Notes: generated by a model not told the origin, from the sequence alone. Shown: positions 1 through 12,794, counted from the stretch's first letter. The stretch is DNA of 64,000 nucleotides from Annona cherimola (GCA_030490835.1 CM059972.1:34327452-34391451); one strand, 5' to 3'. Made by a program: numbers and translations.

Positions 1-2986
1 CATTTGAAATATTCAAGGAAAATATTTTAAATAACAATATTTTCTAACTGTTTTGTAAATAATTTTTGAACGATAAAACGTCTTTAAAAATATTTGAAAC
101 CAAAAGATTTTCTTACAAATGCTTTTCCCATTTATGGGTTTTTATGATCAAAGGATATACAAGTTCAAGCTTTCATCTAAAATCATATACTTTTGTCTTC
201 ATTTCTATATGTGATAAACTTGTATAATCCTTTGAACAGTACTTAAATCATTTTTCAAATTAATTTATCATGTTGGCCTTCCTTAAATCCTTCTCGAACA
301 ATAGATTTTGGAAATTCCAAAATAATCCAATATCTAGAGAACCTTTGAAACATATCATTAAAATACTTCAAAACCTTGTAATAAAACTATTCTAAAATAT
401 TTATTTTCAAATATCATTTTAAAATCTCATTTTCCTTCAACGCAACCTTTTCAGCATTTTCATTTCAATATTTTTCAAGATTAAAAGGATTTGCTTCTAA
501 CGAAGCAATTTCCAAAACAATTTAAGATTGCAAAGTAAAGTCGTATAAAATTATATTTTCAAAGGGTTGCTTGCTTACCTGCATAGTCAACTTGTACCTT
601 TTCCTTTTCCTATACAAATAAAAAGGACCAGTTTTCTCATATAGACAAAATATTCCATGCTTGCACATTTCTACTATTAAATTTGAATTCATCTTAGGGT
701 TTCTAACCCATGTATATGTCATAATCACTTTATTTTCCTTCATAACTCTCACAGAGGTTAATTTGGTCTCTATTTTCACATATGGATTTTTATCCCAAAA
801 ATCTTTAAAAATTCCATTCATACATCCTTATAAATATCAATCTTATTTCTGCCCAAATCACTCTGTTTACTATTCATGATTACTATTTACTGTTCCTAAT
901 TATTGTTCACGCGGGTTATTGTTCACAGTGTGTTTGGCACTGTTCATGGGTTTCAAAATTTGGCAATTTTTTTTTTAAATAAAAAAATATCATGACATAA
1001 CTCTTGTTTAGTACATCATGAGATACTTCATGCATTTTGAATTAATCATGATTATCCAGACTAAATAAATCATTTTAGCCACTATACACATGTGTATAAG
1101 GTTCCATAATTCATGTTTTAAGTATGAATTTGACTTAACAAAATTATTTTAATTCCTATAATATATTTCATAACATACCATGATCAACATAGTCATAATT
1201 TTCATTTAAAATTTCTGAAACTTATTATTAAATTCCAAAATAGCCCTTCTCTTTTCACTATATTCCATCTTCTTATCTATTTTATAAAAAATTTCATTGT
1301 AAAAATCCTTCATTTATCATTTCGTTCATATTTTTGTTTTGAACATCACATAACCTCCAGATTTGAAGCAATAACTCAAGATTGACTTAGACTTATCAAA
1401 TTAATCATGAAAATATCCCTAAATTAGTTTAACGCTGAATTAGTTTAATAACATTAATCCTTACCCACCTTTTCATTATTCATAAATCATATTTTAAACA
1501 TGATTATAAAAATCTGTTTGGAAATTTACGTTCAACAAGGATATAAATACTGAAATTTATGAATTTCAGAAATACAAAATCTGTATATGCATTAACGTCC
1601 AGCAGCATCTCATTTGCACCTTTTTGATCGTCCATGTATTTTATATAAAAAAGTTTAAATGCTTTAAACGAACAGCATTTCCAGAATGAGAAAATGAAAT
1701 TAAAAAAAAATGTACCTGAATGAATGCGTACATCTGAGTGCCGCTGCTGCTCTTTCTTCCGTTTTTTTTTTTTTTTTTTTTCTTTTCTGCACCCGTTCAG
1801 CAGCATCCAATGCCCCTTTATATATATTGGTTTACTTGAGTTAATTAACTCAAGTTGCCTTTAACCATAGGACAGCTGCTGGCATATTAATCCATCCATT
1901 ATCAAATTTCAGACAGCTACTACTTCATGCATCACCATCGTACTATTGCTGTCCACGTTATCGCAATGCTGCCAGCGAATTTTCTTTTCATGCAAATTTT
2001 TTTTTATTTGTATTAATAAATTAATTCATAACTGCCTACATACACACTTATATATTATGAAAATTTTTATTATTAATATATACACAATTTCTCACAAAAT
2101 GTACCTTTCAGAAATTTGAAAAAAATTTCTATTTTATTTTAATTAACTAATTCATATTTGGATAAAAAATCTTATTTTAAAATTTTGTAAACATGTTTTC
2201 CAAAATTTCATTTCTTCATTAAATTGGTCATATTAAAATAGGCTTACCCATAAAATTTCACTTCAATTGGAGCGAAGTACATATTTTAACTTAATTAAAA
2301 TAATATTTTGGCATAAAATTTCATTTTAAAAATTTGTAGACATATTTTGCAAAATTTAATCCATTCATTATGTAGGGTATATTAAAATAGGCTTGCTCCA
2401 AAAGTTTCATCTCAAACAATCTTATATACATCAAGATATTAATTAACTAAATAATTATATATATATATATAATTAAAATATCAACGGGTACGATGCTGTG
2501 CATGAATTGCTTTTGGTAACGTTATCTGATGCACTCAAGTTAGGTAATTTAGTCAACTATTTTTCATAATCTGATCCGTCTAGATTAGAGAGTACATAAT
2601 TTAGTATTTTTTAGTAAATTTTTATATGATTCTAAGTTAAGCATACTTAGATATAATGAAAATAGTATGGATGAATATAAGCCCTTAGTTAGGACCCTAA
2701 TTTGCTAAAAAAAATTCATTTTTTTTTATTTTTCCATAAGTTCCGTAAATTTAAACAGTTTCAATTTATATAATTCAGAAATTTGAAATTCCTTCTCAAA
2801 AAATTTGTAAAAATTCATTTTCATATCTAATATTTATGAAATCATAAATTACCCTCTATTTTCTTATAAATCTCAAATGTAACCTTTGTAAATTCCAATT
2901 TAATCCCCTTTTCATCTCTACTCCCATTTTTTCCTTTTGTGGGAGGCTTCCTTTTTCGTATTTTGTGATTAAGTTAATCCAGAGTG
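1..2986 (-). repeat. Outer part of a chromovirus-type LTR (copy L1), split by the MULE
   Basis: AT-rich sequence related to the LTR copies at 20612-22423, 36853-39207, 40139-42998, 48286-50118 and 58329 onward. Shared landmarks are the 'gcttgcttacct' segment near 568, the 'ttactgttca'-type motifs near 870-960, and the 'gtgattaagttaatcc' block at 2965-2980. The copy resumes at 20403 after the MULE and ends at 20611 in ...TTCCACA, so in its sense (minus) direction it starts TGTGGAACCCC. A (TA)n run lies near 2455-2475 and a long poly-T near 1760-1782. No gene is supported. The short open frames at 522-879 and 1504-1806 are chance frames in LTR sequence. The left edge runs off the window. Confidence 0.75.
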
Positions 2987-3021
2987 ATTAACTTAGAGGC
3001 CCAACCCATAGGAAGCGCTTC
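2987..3021 (+). repeat. MULE left end: 9-bp TSD plus terminal inverted repeat
   Basis: ATTAACTTA at 2987-2995 is repeated exactly at 20394-20402. The element starts at 2996 with GAGGCCCAACCCATAGG and continues to GAAGCGCTTC at 3021. These 26 bases match the reverse complement of 20368-20393 at 24 positions. A 9-bp duplication is characteristic of Mutator-superfamily insertion. The palindrome GAAGCGCTTC recurs at 3041-3050. Beyond about 26 bp the two ends match only in patches (for example 'gggcat' followed by 'aaattt'-like sequence), so the TIR is short or eroded for a MULE. Confidence 0.88.
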
Positions 3022-5219
3022 TCCCTTTTTTCTCAATGGAAGCGCTTCATCCACCGTCCGTTTTTAATCTACGGCTGAGAATAAAAAGGGCATATTCGAA
3101 ATAAAATTTCGGGCAGGAAGTCGTTGCTGAGACCTCCTCACTCGCATCAGTCTCTCTTTGTTTGGGTTAGGGTTATGAGATTTCGTCTGCCTCCTTACCA
3201 TCCAGATTCGTCCTCTGCAGCGGTCTCCTTGCCTCTCGACTCATCTCACAGATTTCATCTCCCTCCTTGCCTTCTATCTGCTGCCAGCATTACGGCCGGA
3301 TAAAGGGCGGAAGGGAAGCGTAAAAGCATAGTTGTAGACGAACGAGAAAGGATCAGAGGGAGTAGACGACAAGGAAAGAAAAAGCGAGAGGTAGAGTAGT
3401 GGGGGGCAGGCGAAGTAAGAAGCCGAATCTGCGCAGATTCCACCTCCGAAGCGCATTGCGGAAGAATCCGGCGCGAAACGCCGGCTCGTCTCGCTCGACG
3501 CTTTCCGCGGTCTCACTGTCGCTGTAAGTGCCGAATCCAAATGCCTCTTTTTCGCTCCACATCAAGTCACAAGCATCCAAATAAAATAACCTATTAAATA
3601 AAAAAAAGTCTACTGGAAACTCCCAAGTGATAAACCAAGTTGCATTCCCCCCTTTTCCTTCTCTTCTCCTCTCACCTTCTTCTTTTCCCTCGAGCGAAAA
3701 AAGCCCAACCACTAGAAGCCTTCAAATGAAGAAGCCTTTTTCAGAAACTTCATTCTATTGAAGAAGAGACCTCAAAAATAAAAAAAACTCCTTTTGATTT
3801 TGTGGCACAGACATGAAAAACCAAGGGCCAAAATTTTTTTCCCTTCTCTTGGATGGACGAAGAGCGAGAGGTAGAGCAGTGGGGTGAGGTGCTCTCGTTT
3901 TTTTCCCTTTTATTTTAAGTGGATCACACTGTAAAAATGGGTGCCCATGACGAGCATTTCATTCTAGTTGCCCATTCAAAATCAATTAACCCTGAACAAC
4001 AATTTCTAGTTTCCATTGCTTTAATGGCTATGGAATGGGTGCCATGGAATGCCTTTATGGTCAGCCCACATGATGGCAAGCACCAGAAAAGGCGCAAGAT
4101 GATGTTTCGAAAAATACAAGTCAAATGGGTGATGGTAAACCAAAATTAAGATGCAAATGTAAATATATGAAAACGATGGATATGAACATAAATAAGAGTG
4201 AGGAGAATTATAGTGGTTTGGTCCAATCCTTGATGCCTACTCAGCACTCTTTAACTTTCCCCAACCTGTGGATCCACTAGCTTATCACATAAAACCACCA
4301 ACTAAATTTCAAATATCGCCTATACAATGTAATGGCGAACAAGAATCCTATGTACATGCATAATGTGAGGAAAAACAGCTTAGGTTACATCAATAAGCTT
4401 CTTAGATCGATGTTTAAGAAGACCACTACTATAAGGGAAATCCACCATATTCCACAACTTCCTTCAATTTCTAAGCTCTAAGGGGCCTATAGAATACAAT
4501 GGGCGAACAAGAATCCCACATACATGCATAATATCAGGGAAAACACGCATAGCTCACATGAATAACTGAATAGCAGATCAATGTTTAAGAAAACCACTGC
4601 TAAATCTGCAGAAATTTTCATTAACAAACTACCCTGAAGTAATTAGTGAGATATGAAGTTTAATCACATACATGATGCTATGAAGGTTATTAGAATTTAT
4701 TCCAAACCTGCCCTTCTTTGAGCTTCTATGTCTTTATTAACCTGTCATTTTTTTAGGACCCACTAGCCTGCCAATAAGGTTTTTGTAAGCCTAGATGTGT
4801 GTACTCAACTTACGAATCTCTTGAAACCATTTCCTGGTTTGGTCATTGTATATACTATAATGCCCTAATAACTTAATGTGCAAGTATTTTATCATTTGAG
4901 CCCATCAGATCGTGCTGGTACTCATGGCCTTCAGGGTTTTGTAACTTTGGGGCTAGCTGTCTAGCCTGGAAGCCATCTTACATCAAGTTCTGGTACCTTG
5001 ATACCAAGCCTTAGTAACATAATGATGCTTCCAATTATATAAAACCATGTAACTTTGTCTGCAAGCTATTTTCGAATATTATGACATATACCGAACAAGA
5101 ACAAAATCTCATAAGATTCTGATGGCCATGCCATTCAAGCAAAAGCAGTGTTTAAATGAGAAGCAAAAGCAGTGTTTAAATCTAGTGATAATGTGCTTCT
5201 ATTGCATGCTTTCTTGGCA
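3022..5219. other. MULE left subterminal region, no supported gene
   Basis: Noncoding-looking left arm, locally GC-rich at 3118-3540. It holds partial direct repeats: a 'gcgagaggtagag' stretch near 3386 and again near 3864, each followed by 'agtgggg' or 'cagtgggg'. The minus-strand open frames at 3255-3712 overlap one another in different frames, lack recognisable domains and look like chance frames. The segment containing 'gggttagggttatgagatt' near 3163 resembles leader sequence of a plus-strand gene, but no promoter can be proven. Confidence 0.5.
4318..4612. repeat. Imperfect ~167-bp tandem duplication
   Basis: Landmarks repeat at a spacing of about 167 bp: 'gaacaagaatcc' at about 4338 and again at about 4505, each followed by 'tacatgcataat', later by 'gatcgatgtttaagaa' or 'gatcaatgtttaagaa', then 'accactact' or 'accactgct'. 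The two copies differ at many sites, so the duplication is old. A separate perfect short duplication, 'aagcaaaagcagtgtttaaat', occurs twice at about 5138-5181. Confidence 0.7.
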
Positions 5220-5281
5220 GATCCATACTTGGAGGACATGGGAGGATGATGCTCACAGGGATCAGGACGATGTTTTAACTG
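5220..5281 (+). other. Possible untranslated or leader exon upstream of the transposase
   Basis: The segment is bounded by an acceptor-like 'ttcttggcag' and a donor-like 'ctggtaagctt'. The next acceptor-like site, 'gttgatgcttcag' near 6333, lies just before the transposase ATG. This would give a ~1.05-kb intron in the 5' leader. It rests only on splice-site appearance and position. No protein similarity supports it. Confidence 0.25.
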
Positions 5282-6343
5282 GTAAGCTTCGTCATGAGAA
5301 TAATAATGCGCTGTTCTAATGAAAATCTTGTTATCCATTTTTTTTGGTTTTCCTAGTACATGATTAATCCATCCCCTTACAAGTTAAAACAAACATGAAC
5401 GCTAGTGATAGGCTTCACAGTGTAAATGATCACATGAGATGAAATTAATATCAAACTTCTTTTAAGGGCATCTTATTGATGCATGCTGATTATTTTGAAT
5501 GGTTGCTTTCTTTCTGTGTTGTGGTGCCACAATCATTCCCAAACAATGTTACACAAGGTTGATTTTTTTTTTACTTGGAAGATGGATGAATATATTGATA
5601 ATACTATCTTACCATTGAGAAAAGTTGGTTATTTTTAGTGGCAATAACATATTAGATAATATGAACATCAGAAACTCTGGATGATCCTTTTCTGGTGAAA
5701 AGATGGACGAATGATGCGTAAGAATGAATTATGGCTATTTGAAAAGGGTTCACAGCATCATTTCATTGGATGGCTATTATATTAAATTTTTTCTTTCTGT
5801 ATGCTTATTTGTTTGTTGTTACCGCATTTTAGTGCTAGGACCTGTACAAAACATCATAATCAATGAGTTCTTCTGTTGCCAAGTTATTGTCATCTGCCTA
5901 TTCATTTGAACTACTGTAACATAAATCACTAGAGCCAATACATTGAAGAGGCAGTCTACATTTGTGAAATTCCACACATCAAATTCTTGGAGCAGTAATA
6001 GATTTCTTGTTCGGCTGGTTGGTATTCACTTTGTTTTCCTTCTGGTGCTACTAGCTGCTTACCTCTGTCGTAATCTTGTCTCTAAAATGCAGATTTTACA
6101 TCCTAACTATCTCTTCTAAGCAACAAGTGCACCTGTGGTTATGTCGAGGATCCGTTTCCAAATTTATGTGGCTTCACCCCCTATTGTTTTACTGAATACA
6201 ACTCACCATAGGGAAAAATGAAGACCGTGCTACTTTATATCTTTTTGTATACAATTATGCGTTAATGGTGAATATACCTTTTAATGTCTCGGCCCACTTT
6301 TATGATGTTTCCCTAACACGTTGATGCTTCAGCTTTCGATCCA

Positions 6344-8484
6344 ATGAACATTGATCAGTTGAAAATGGAAACGGAGGTAGCTCACGACACATGTGTGGAA
6401 GAAGTCGCAAGTACTCAGCCTATATGCGACTTGTCTGGTAACATCGAGCAACCATTTGTTGGACAAGAATTTAAAGATGAACTTCAAGCATGTGAATTCT
6501 ACAAAGGCTATGCGAAGTCTGTTGGGTTTAGTGTCAAGCTCAAATAAGTTCGCATACTAAGCTCTACCTCGGCGATTACATGGAGGCGTATGACATGCTC
6601 TTGTGAAGGCATGCATACGCCAATTACAAATGATGAAGGCTGTGATGGTTTCACCAAAAATATTAGAAGGAAAAGAGTGTCCATACGGTGCAACTGCATG
6701 GCTCGGATAGAGATTTCAAGGAAGCAAGAAGGGCGATGGGTAGTTACTCGCTTTTTGGACGACCACAATCATCAACTGGTAGATAAAGGACAGGCCCAAC
6801 GCTTGAAAATGCATCGCAAAATTGATGAGGAATCTGCCTCTACTTTGAAAGCATGCAACGAGGTCGGCATTGGTCCTTCTACAGCTTACAATCTCGTCCG
6901 ACAGTTATGCAGTCCGTCTGATACTTGCTTCACACGCCAAGATGTGAGAAATTTTAAATCAAGATCTCGTGGTCATTTTCTAGCACGAGATGCAGACGTG
7001 GCCATCAATCACCTCCAAAGGCAGCATGATGCCGGTCAAGACATGTACTTCGCAGTTCGCAAAAATAGTAAGGGTGAATTGAGTTCATTATTTTGGTCTG
7101 ATGGTTGGTCGAGGTTAGATTTCAAGGCCTTTGGAGACGTATTATGCTTTGACACTACATACAAAACCAATAAATACAACATGCCTTTCGCACCATTCGT
7201 CAGAATAAATCATCACAGACAAACCATACTTTTCGGCTCCGGTTTGGTAGTGGATGAGACAATCGACACCTTCGTTTGGCTCTTCCAACAGTTCAAAGAT
7301 GCAATGTTTGGCCAGATGCCGTCATGCATTATTACCGACCAAGATGCCGCGATCGAGGTTGCTGTACAGCAAGTCTTTCCCACATCGATCCATAAGTACT
7401 GTTTATGGCATATTATGAGGAAAGTCCCAGAGAAATTGGGTCGGAGGGGTTACGAAATGGATGATTTCCAAGAGGCCTTCAATGAATTGGTTTACAACGA
7501 TGTCAGCCCACAACAATTCGAAGCGCAATGGAGCAGTTTTATGGAGGAATATGGTCTCTTGGATCACGAGTGGCTGCAACTATTATACAGTAAGCGATCG
7601 AAGTGGGTACCAGTGTTCCACAAGCGCTACAGATTCCACGGAATGTGCACAAACCAACGTAGTGAAATTTTGCATTCATTTCTGGATCAATACGTCAATC
7701 GAAAGACAAGTCTATTTGAATTTATAAAACACATTGCACGGGTGACAAGTCGACGACGTGAGGATGAAATGGATGCAGACAAACACACCTCGCTTGCGGT
7801 CTTGCAAAGGAAGACCTCGTTCCAGTTTGAGGGAGCCTTCTTCAAAGCCTACACCCATTGCAATTTCACAAATACTCAGCAAGAAATGTGGGAGAGCAAT
7901 GCATTCAAGGTTGAGACCATTGATACCGTCGGAGACGAAGCAATATTCCATATTACAAAAGGCTCGGACGTACAAGCTTCCCGGGTGGTTCAGTTAAATC
8001 GCGTTAAGAATTGTGGGAGGTGTAGTTGTATGCGGTTCGAATCGACTGGAATAGTTGCAGGCATCTATTTGCGGTGTTTTGGGAATTGAAATTGACCGAA
8101 GTACCTGAATACTTCCTCTTGAAACGGATGTCGCGTTCCCCTCGTACAGGTCTCCAATTGGAGTCTTCTAAGCATGCAGCACTGCCGAAGCACAGACAGG
8201 ATGCCTTACAAACCATATGGAACTCAATCAATGTCATTACTTTGTCAAATCATCGCCTCTTGTATCACGCCATAGAAGGTAGCGCGAGGCTATTGCGTGA
8301 ACTAAATGAACTTGGAAAGATCTTCACCGATGATGTTGGAGATCCCAAAGCGACGTCGCCGTTGCGGAACGAGGATGGTCACATAGGAATTATTACAGGC
8401 AACCCTCCTGTCATATCCAGTCGCGGATGTCCTAAGCGGGGTAAAAAAGGCCAGAAGCAGAGAAAGAAACGTCGACGCGAGTGA
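6344..8484 (+). pseudogene. FAR1/MULE-type transposase, broken by one stop and one frameshift
   Basis: This is a Mutator-superfamily transposase relic of the FAR1/FHY3-related type, about 710 codons. The N-terminal FAR1-like zinc/DNA-binding region includes FYKGYAKSVGFSV (about 6506-6545) and continues after an in-frame TAA at 6545-6547; the frames on either side of it are identical. The MULE DDE core follows, with Asp in CFDTTY at 7151-7153, Asp in ITDQDAA at 7337-7339, the intervening KYCLWHI C..H motif near 7400, and Glu in NQRSE at 7664-7666. A C-terminal SWIM zinc finger starts CSC at about 8021-8029 and its CRH lies at 8056-8064 in a different frame, so one base has been lost between them. 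The basic tail (KKRRRE) ends at 8484. Since the DDE residues persist while the frame is broken in two places, the loss looks recent. Start 6344 is the first ATG before the FAR1 region. It is part of the MULE rather than a host FAR1 gene, because it sits inside matched TIRs and a TSD. Confidence 0.88.
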
Positions 8485-8787
8485 TGCTGCAAGTGTTACA
8501 TATATCCTATGAATTACATGACCCATTGTGTGCATTTTTTTTAATGTTATATTGTCCGTTTTGTTTGTTATGTGAGCATGATGTAAGAACGGCCTTTAAG
8601 ATTATGCAATAGTTCTAATGCCATGTGATTGAGCATATGCTAAAGTGTTTTCATAAGACTATATACTTCCTTTTTGTCATTGTTTGCATCATATAATTCT
8701 TGCCATCTTACTTTCTAAAATATTTACTTTTAGTTATTGACCAACCCATGCGAATCTCACATTTTATTGTGCTGCAGTTTGCGTCTG
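8485..8787. other. Spacer between transposase and Ulp1-like gene A
   Basis: About 300 bp of AT-rich sequence with no recognised domain. A possible acceptor, 'tgtgctgcag' at 8767-8776, precedes the ATG of gene A. This allows a leader intron, but nothing confirms it. Both genes run in the same direction. Confidence 0.4.
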
Positions 8788-11700
8788 ATGGACGCCGAAG
8801 GCGTGGAAAAGCTGCTGGAGTCTGAAATGGAGGGCCCAATCCAATCCATTCATTCCCCCCCCCCGAGAATGCCCCAAGCACATCGCAGAAACGCCATAGC
8901 CCGAGCAAGCCCACCACCAAAGTAAAAGAGCAATCGGTGTGCGCTGTGCGGAAGTTTGTTGATTACTGCAGCACATTGAATGCAGCCCAGCGAGAGGCCG
9001 TTTTGGAGATGGGTTTTGGAGGATTGCTGTCAATGAAATTACGTCAGCTGCACCTTGGGCTCATTAAGTGGTTGGCAGAACAATGGGATGAAGGCAATCA
9101 TGCCTTCCACATCGGAGGCAAGAGGTTGGAGTTTACGGCGCGGGATGCGAATCTCATATTAGGGCTTTCCATTGGTGGCATGACCGTCATCCCAGTATCG
9201 CAGGAGCATAGCACCGATCAGCTGCGTATGCAATTGAAATTGGGTAAAGGAAACATTGTCCTTGCTTCTGATGTTCATAAGAACCTGGTTGTGGGTGGAG
9301 AAGACTTGAAATGACGACAATCATTCGCATTATTTGCGCTCTCCACTGTTCTGTGCCCAACGAGCATGGGGAAAATGGAGGATGTCTACCTACATCACGT
9401 ACTGGACATACAAACCTTTAGGGATTTCGATTGGGCTACTCATGTGGTGGACATGTGCAAGCAGTCATTCTCGCTATATAACACAAGAAGGCGGAAGTTA
9501 ATCGGAGGCTGCACGGTCTTAGTCCAGGTAATGATGTTGAAAATTGCATCAAACATAAACTGTGCGTGTTTTTGCATCTAATATTCTTATTCTTTACAGA
9601 TTTGGTTTCTGGAACACTTGCAAAGTAGTGTCCTTGATCTCTCTAAGATGCATCTTAGTGTACCGCTCATAAAAAACTGGACGCCACAAGCCTGCCTGAG
9701 ATTGGATGGTATGTGGGGCAAGACGGGCAATGAACAGATGCAGGTAAACTGGCTCAATACTATTTAATTTACGGCTGACCACATCTTGTCTAATGTAGAT
9801 TACATTGCATCGCAGGTACAAGAGAGGATCTATGAAGATGTAGAGCAGATATGCAATGGGCCAGCATGGGAAGTCGTACATCGCAGCGATGGCGATCACA
9901 CTACGATCTCATGTCCCACAAATATGAACAATGCAGATGCGGATGTCCAATGTAGCCCACGTGGCCAAGGAGTTATTCGAAGCACTCCGCCTGATTTCGA
10001 ACAGTTAGTCAAGGAGAACAATGCACAAAAGGCTGAGTTGACGGTAATGTGGCTCATCTGCTACTATACATGCTAATATTAGTCTTACCATACAAAGCAC
10101 GGCAACCTTTGATGCCACCTACCATGGGTTTCTCTTTTTTTCAGGAATTAAGACAGATGCTGGCAGAGTCGCAATTTGTGATTAAATCATTAGAATCACA
10201 AATTCAGGTGATGATATTTCTCCATACTTCCTCATAATTTTGAATAGTTTCAGCCACTTACTTGACTGATAATAGGATGAACTGAATATTTGACTAGCCA
10301 CTCGAGAGAACAGTCCAGAAATTGGAACACAAGGAGATGCATGGCGCGACCCATGGGACCATCACAGATTTAACGGTAATTGCTAGTAGTTTCCTCACTT
10401 CAATAATTATTTAACTACATGTTAGAAGTATCAAATGCCAACGAAATTTCAAAATTCGAATAATAGGTTGGTGCAGAAGGACCTGAGCTGGTTTCAGCAA
10501 ATGTACAAGGGAGCCTTCCCCCTATAAGATCGAGCGGAGGTCTTCAGAAAGATACCACTACTCCTGATGATGCAGATACGGATATTGTGGAACCTGCAGA
10601 CATGGCTGCTACGGTTAGGCGAGGGAGCCGTAATATAAAGACCTCGAGAGTGCTGAAGTCACCTTATGAAACAACATCTAGGAGGGGGAAGCAAATTGCA
10701 CTTAGACGGCATACTCGAATTTCGGTGGCTGCTTCTGAAGCTAGAGCGGTTGGGAAATAGATTTTCTAGCCTTTTTATTCATTTATTGTTTTCCATGGAT
10801 GCACCATGAACTTGCATGCTATATAATTATTGTGTTACGGTGCTTGTTGGATCAGATTCATTTATGTTATGATCAATTACTGTGTCAGTGGACGAGGTTT
10901 TAAGTGAAAGTATACTTGTGAAATTTCTCTTGCATTTCATAGAATCCAGGAAAATGTTGGAATCGTCAAGATGTCAAATTTGACCTCAGGCGATTGACAC
11001 ACATTGAAGATGCATTCGTCAGATTTGCATTTGATAGATCCCTACCGAAAGAGTGAGTTGACTAACCACAATTGTTTCTATAAGGCTATCTCCCTTTTGA
11101 CTTTACATAGGTAGATATTATAGTGTATTCCATTTGTTGAGGTGTGTCATGACTTGTATGTTTATTTGTGTTTTGCAGTGAAATTTTGTTCCAATGCGAA
11201 GGCATGACCTTAACGAGGGAAATGTTCTTGTCGCTTGCTCCAGGAGAGAGAGTGCAGGCGCCCGTAAGTCATGAGTTGGTTATGCTGGTTCAACATTGAC
11301 ACGATCTGATACAATAGGATTGCACTTATCATCTTTTGAATGTCCATGCAGATTGTTGACACACTAACAATGTTATACAACATGCAACAACTTCAAACAA
11401 CGACTGGCGTGATTAGATTTTACTTTGACTATATATTCTCTGTAAGTTTTTTATGATAATGAGGAAAGTCGTTAAATGAATTCTCATTGGTTGCTTGTAT
11501 AAATAATTCCAATGTTCTTATATGTGATATGTAGCTATATCTCATGCGTGATCCAGTTGCTCCCAATTATATATATGATCCCGAGCGGATAAAATGTCAT
11601 GTGGGAGATGCGGGAACGGTAAAGTTTGTGTTCTACCACTTGTGTGATTGTGCAACCCTGTTTCTGTATGCTTGACATGTTTCCTAATGACATGTTATCC

Positions 11701-12390
11701 ACATTACTGCAGGTTTTTGTACCAATATGCAGAGGAGATCATTGGTTCGCTTGTGCCATTGACACGGTGTGCGAAGAGATTTTTTTGTTAGATTCAATGT
11801 CAACGGGTGGAGAATTTGGGACAAGAGTTATTAAGAAAGAAGTGGTAAGTATATTGCAATCACGACAACCTTATTTTGTGACAATTGCTTACTACGTTCT
11901 AAGAGTATACTCTATGTGAACACATTCAGGCACCCGCGATAGAGGATTATTATCACTATATCGGTGAGACGAAGGCAGTTAAATCGTGGAATGTTAGGCA
12001 TGCAAGCGGATTGCCACACCAAACTAATGGGTATGGTGATAGTTAAACTATAGTCCATATGATAGTGTTAAATGTTTCTATCTGCAGTAACCATTTATGA
12101 TTGGATTTCAATGACAGGGTTGACTGCGGTGTGCATATGTTGTGCAATATGTTCTCATTTATACCTGAGAAGACTCCGAAATATAAATCTGTACGACTCT
12201 AGATCTTGTGTTGTGAAATATTAGTAAGATTTTCTGGTTCTAATTACTATAATGACCATATTGAGCGCAGGGACAGATTGACTCATGGCGTCTCCAGTTT
12301 GCATCGTTTATGCTTAACCATCATTTGAATGATAATTTGAAGTCCATGCAACGAAAGGCCTTATTGGACACAACTATTCAGCAAGTCTGA
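8788..12390 (+). pseudogene. Ulp1-like (C48) protease gene A: 14 exons, catalytic half intact, N-half broken
   Basis: Transposon-type Ulp1/SENP-like cysteine protease. Exons inferred from GT/AG sites and frame: 8788-9527, 9600-9743, 9816-10043, 10145-10207, 10276-10375, 10467-~10748, 10943-11052, 11179-11263, 11352-11441, 11535-11618, 11713-11844, 11930-12030, 12118-12190, 12271-12390. The last eight join in perfect phase. The catalytic triad is present: His in GDHWFACAID (11740-11742), Asp in IFLLDSM (11791-11793), Cys in VDCGVHML (12125-12127), with a Gln in LPHQTNG just before. The N-half has the transposon-associated domain (MGFGGLLSMKL, LEFTARDANLILGL, GGCTVLVQ). Its defects are a 10-C run at 8855-8864 that puts the upstream frame off by one base, an in-frame TGA at 9312-9314, exon 5 of 100 nt with a stop and broken phase, and a TAG at 10758-10760 beside only a weak donor. 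A shorter transcript beginning after exon 6 could still encode the protease domain. The family would cut SUMO or related modifiers; the substrate is unknown. Confidence 0.85.
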
Positions 12391-12794
12391 TTTGTTAGCA
12401 TTGTACATGACTAAATGAATCGTTCTACCAGAAATTACAGTTATCTTCATCTCTTTTGGGCACATCTATCCATGTGCTATTCATCTGTAGTTGATTCGGT
12501 CATGGTCATGTAGTATTTTTTGTAGATGACCCCAAAGATGTAAATGCCATGAATATTATGTATTTGTTCAAATGAAATGGAGTTCGAAATTAAGATATCA
12601 TAGTGTGACTTATATTATATGTATGTCATATAATCCGCATAGCACGTCCTACCTCAAGCTCGGAGGTGAAAAATGGAGACAGAAAAGTTATGTATGGTTT
12701 TAAACGGAAAGCAAGTAACACACACATACTCACACAAGCTTTTCCAAAAACATAACATGTTACTTAATCCAGGTACAATAAGGGTGTAACTAAC
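12391..12794. other. Convergent intergenic spacer
   Basis: About 400 bp separate the 3' ends of gene A (plus) and gene B (minus). The spacer is AT-rich and contains several 'aaatgaa'/'aataaa'-like stretches that could serve 3'-end formation in either direction. No coding domain is seen. Confidence 0.5.

Noticed and set aside
3255..3712. Three overlapping minus-strand frames in the MULE left arm
   Set aside because: They lie in different frames over the same bases, are low-complexity, and have no domain or splice support.
6344..8484. Host FAR1/FHY3 transcription factor gene
   Set aside because: It sits within MULE termini and TSD next to transposon-type Ulp1 genes, and is disrupted. A transposase is the simpler reading.
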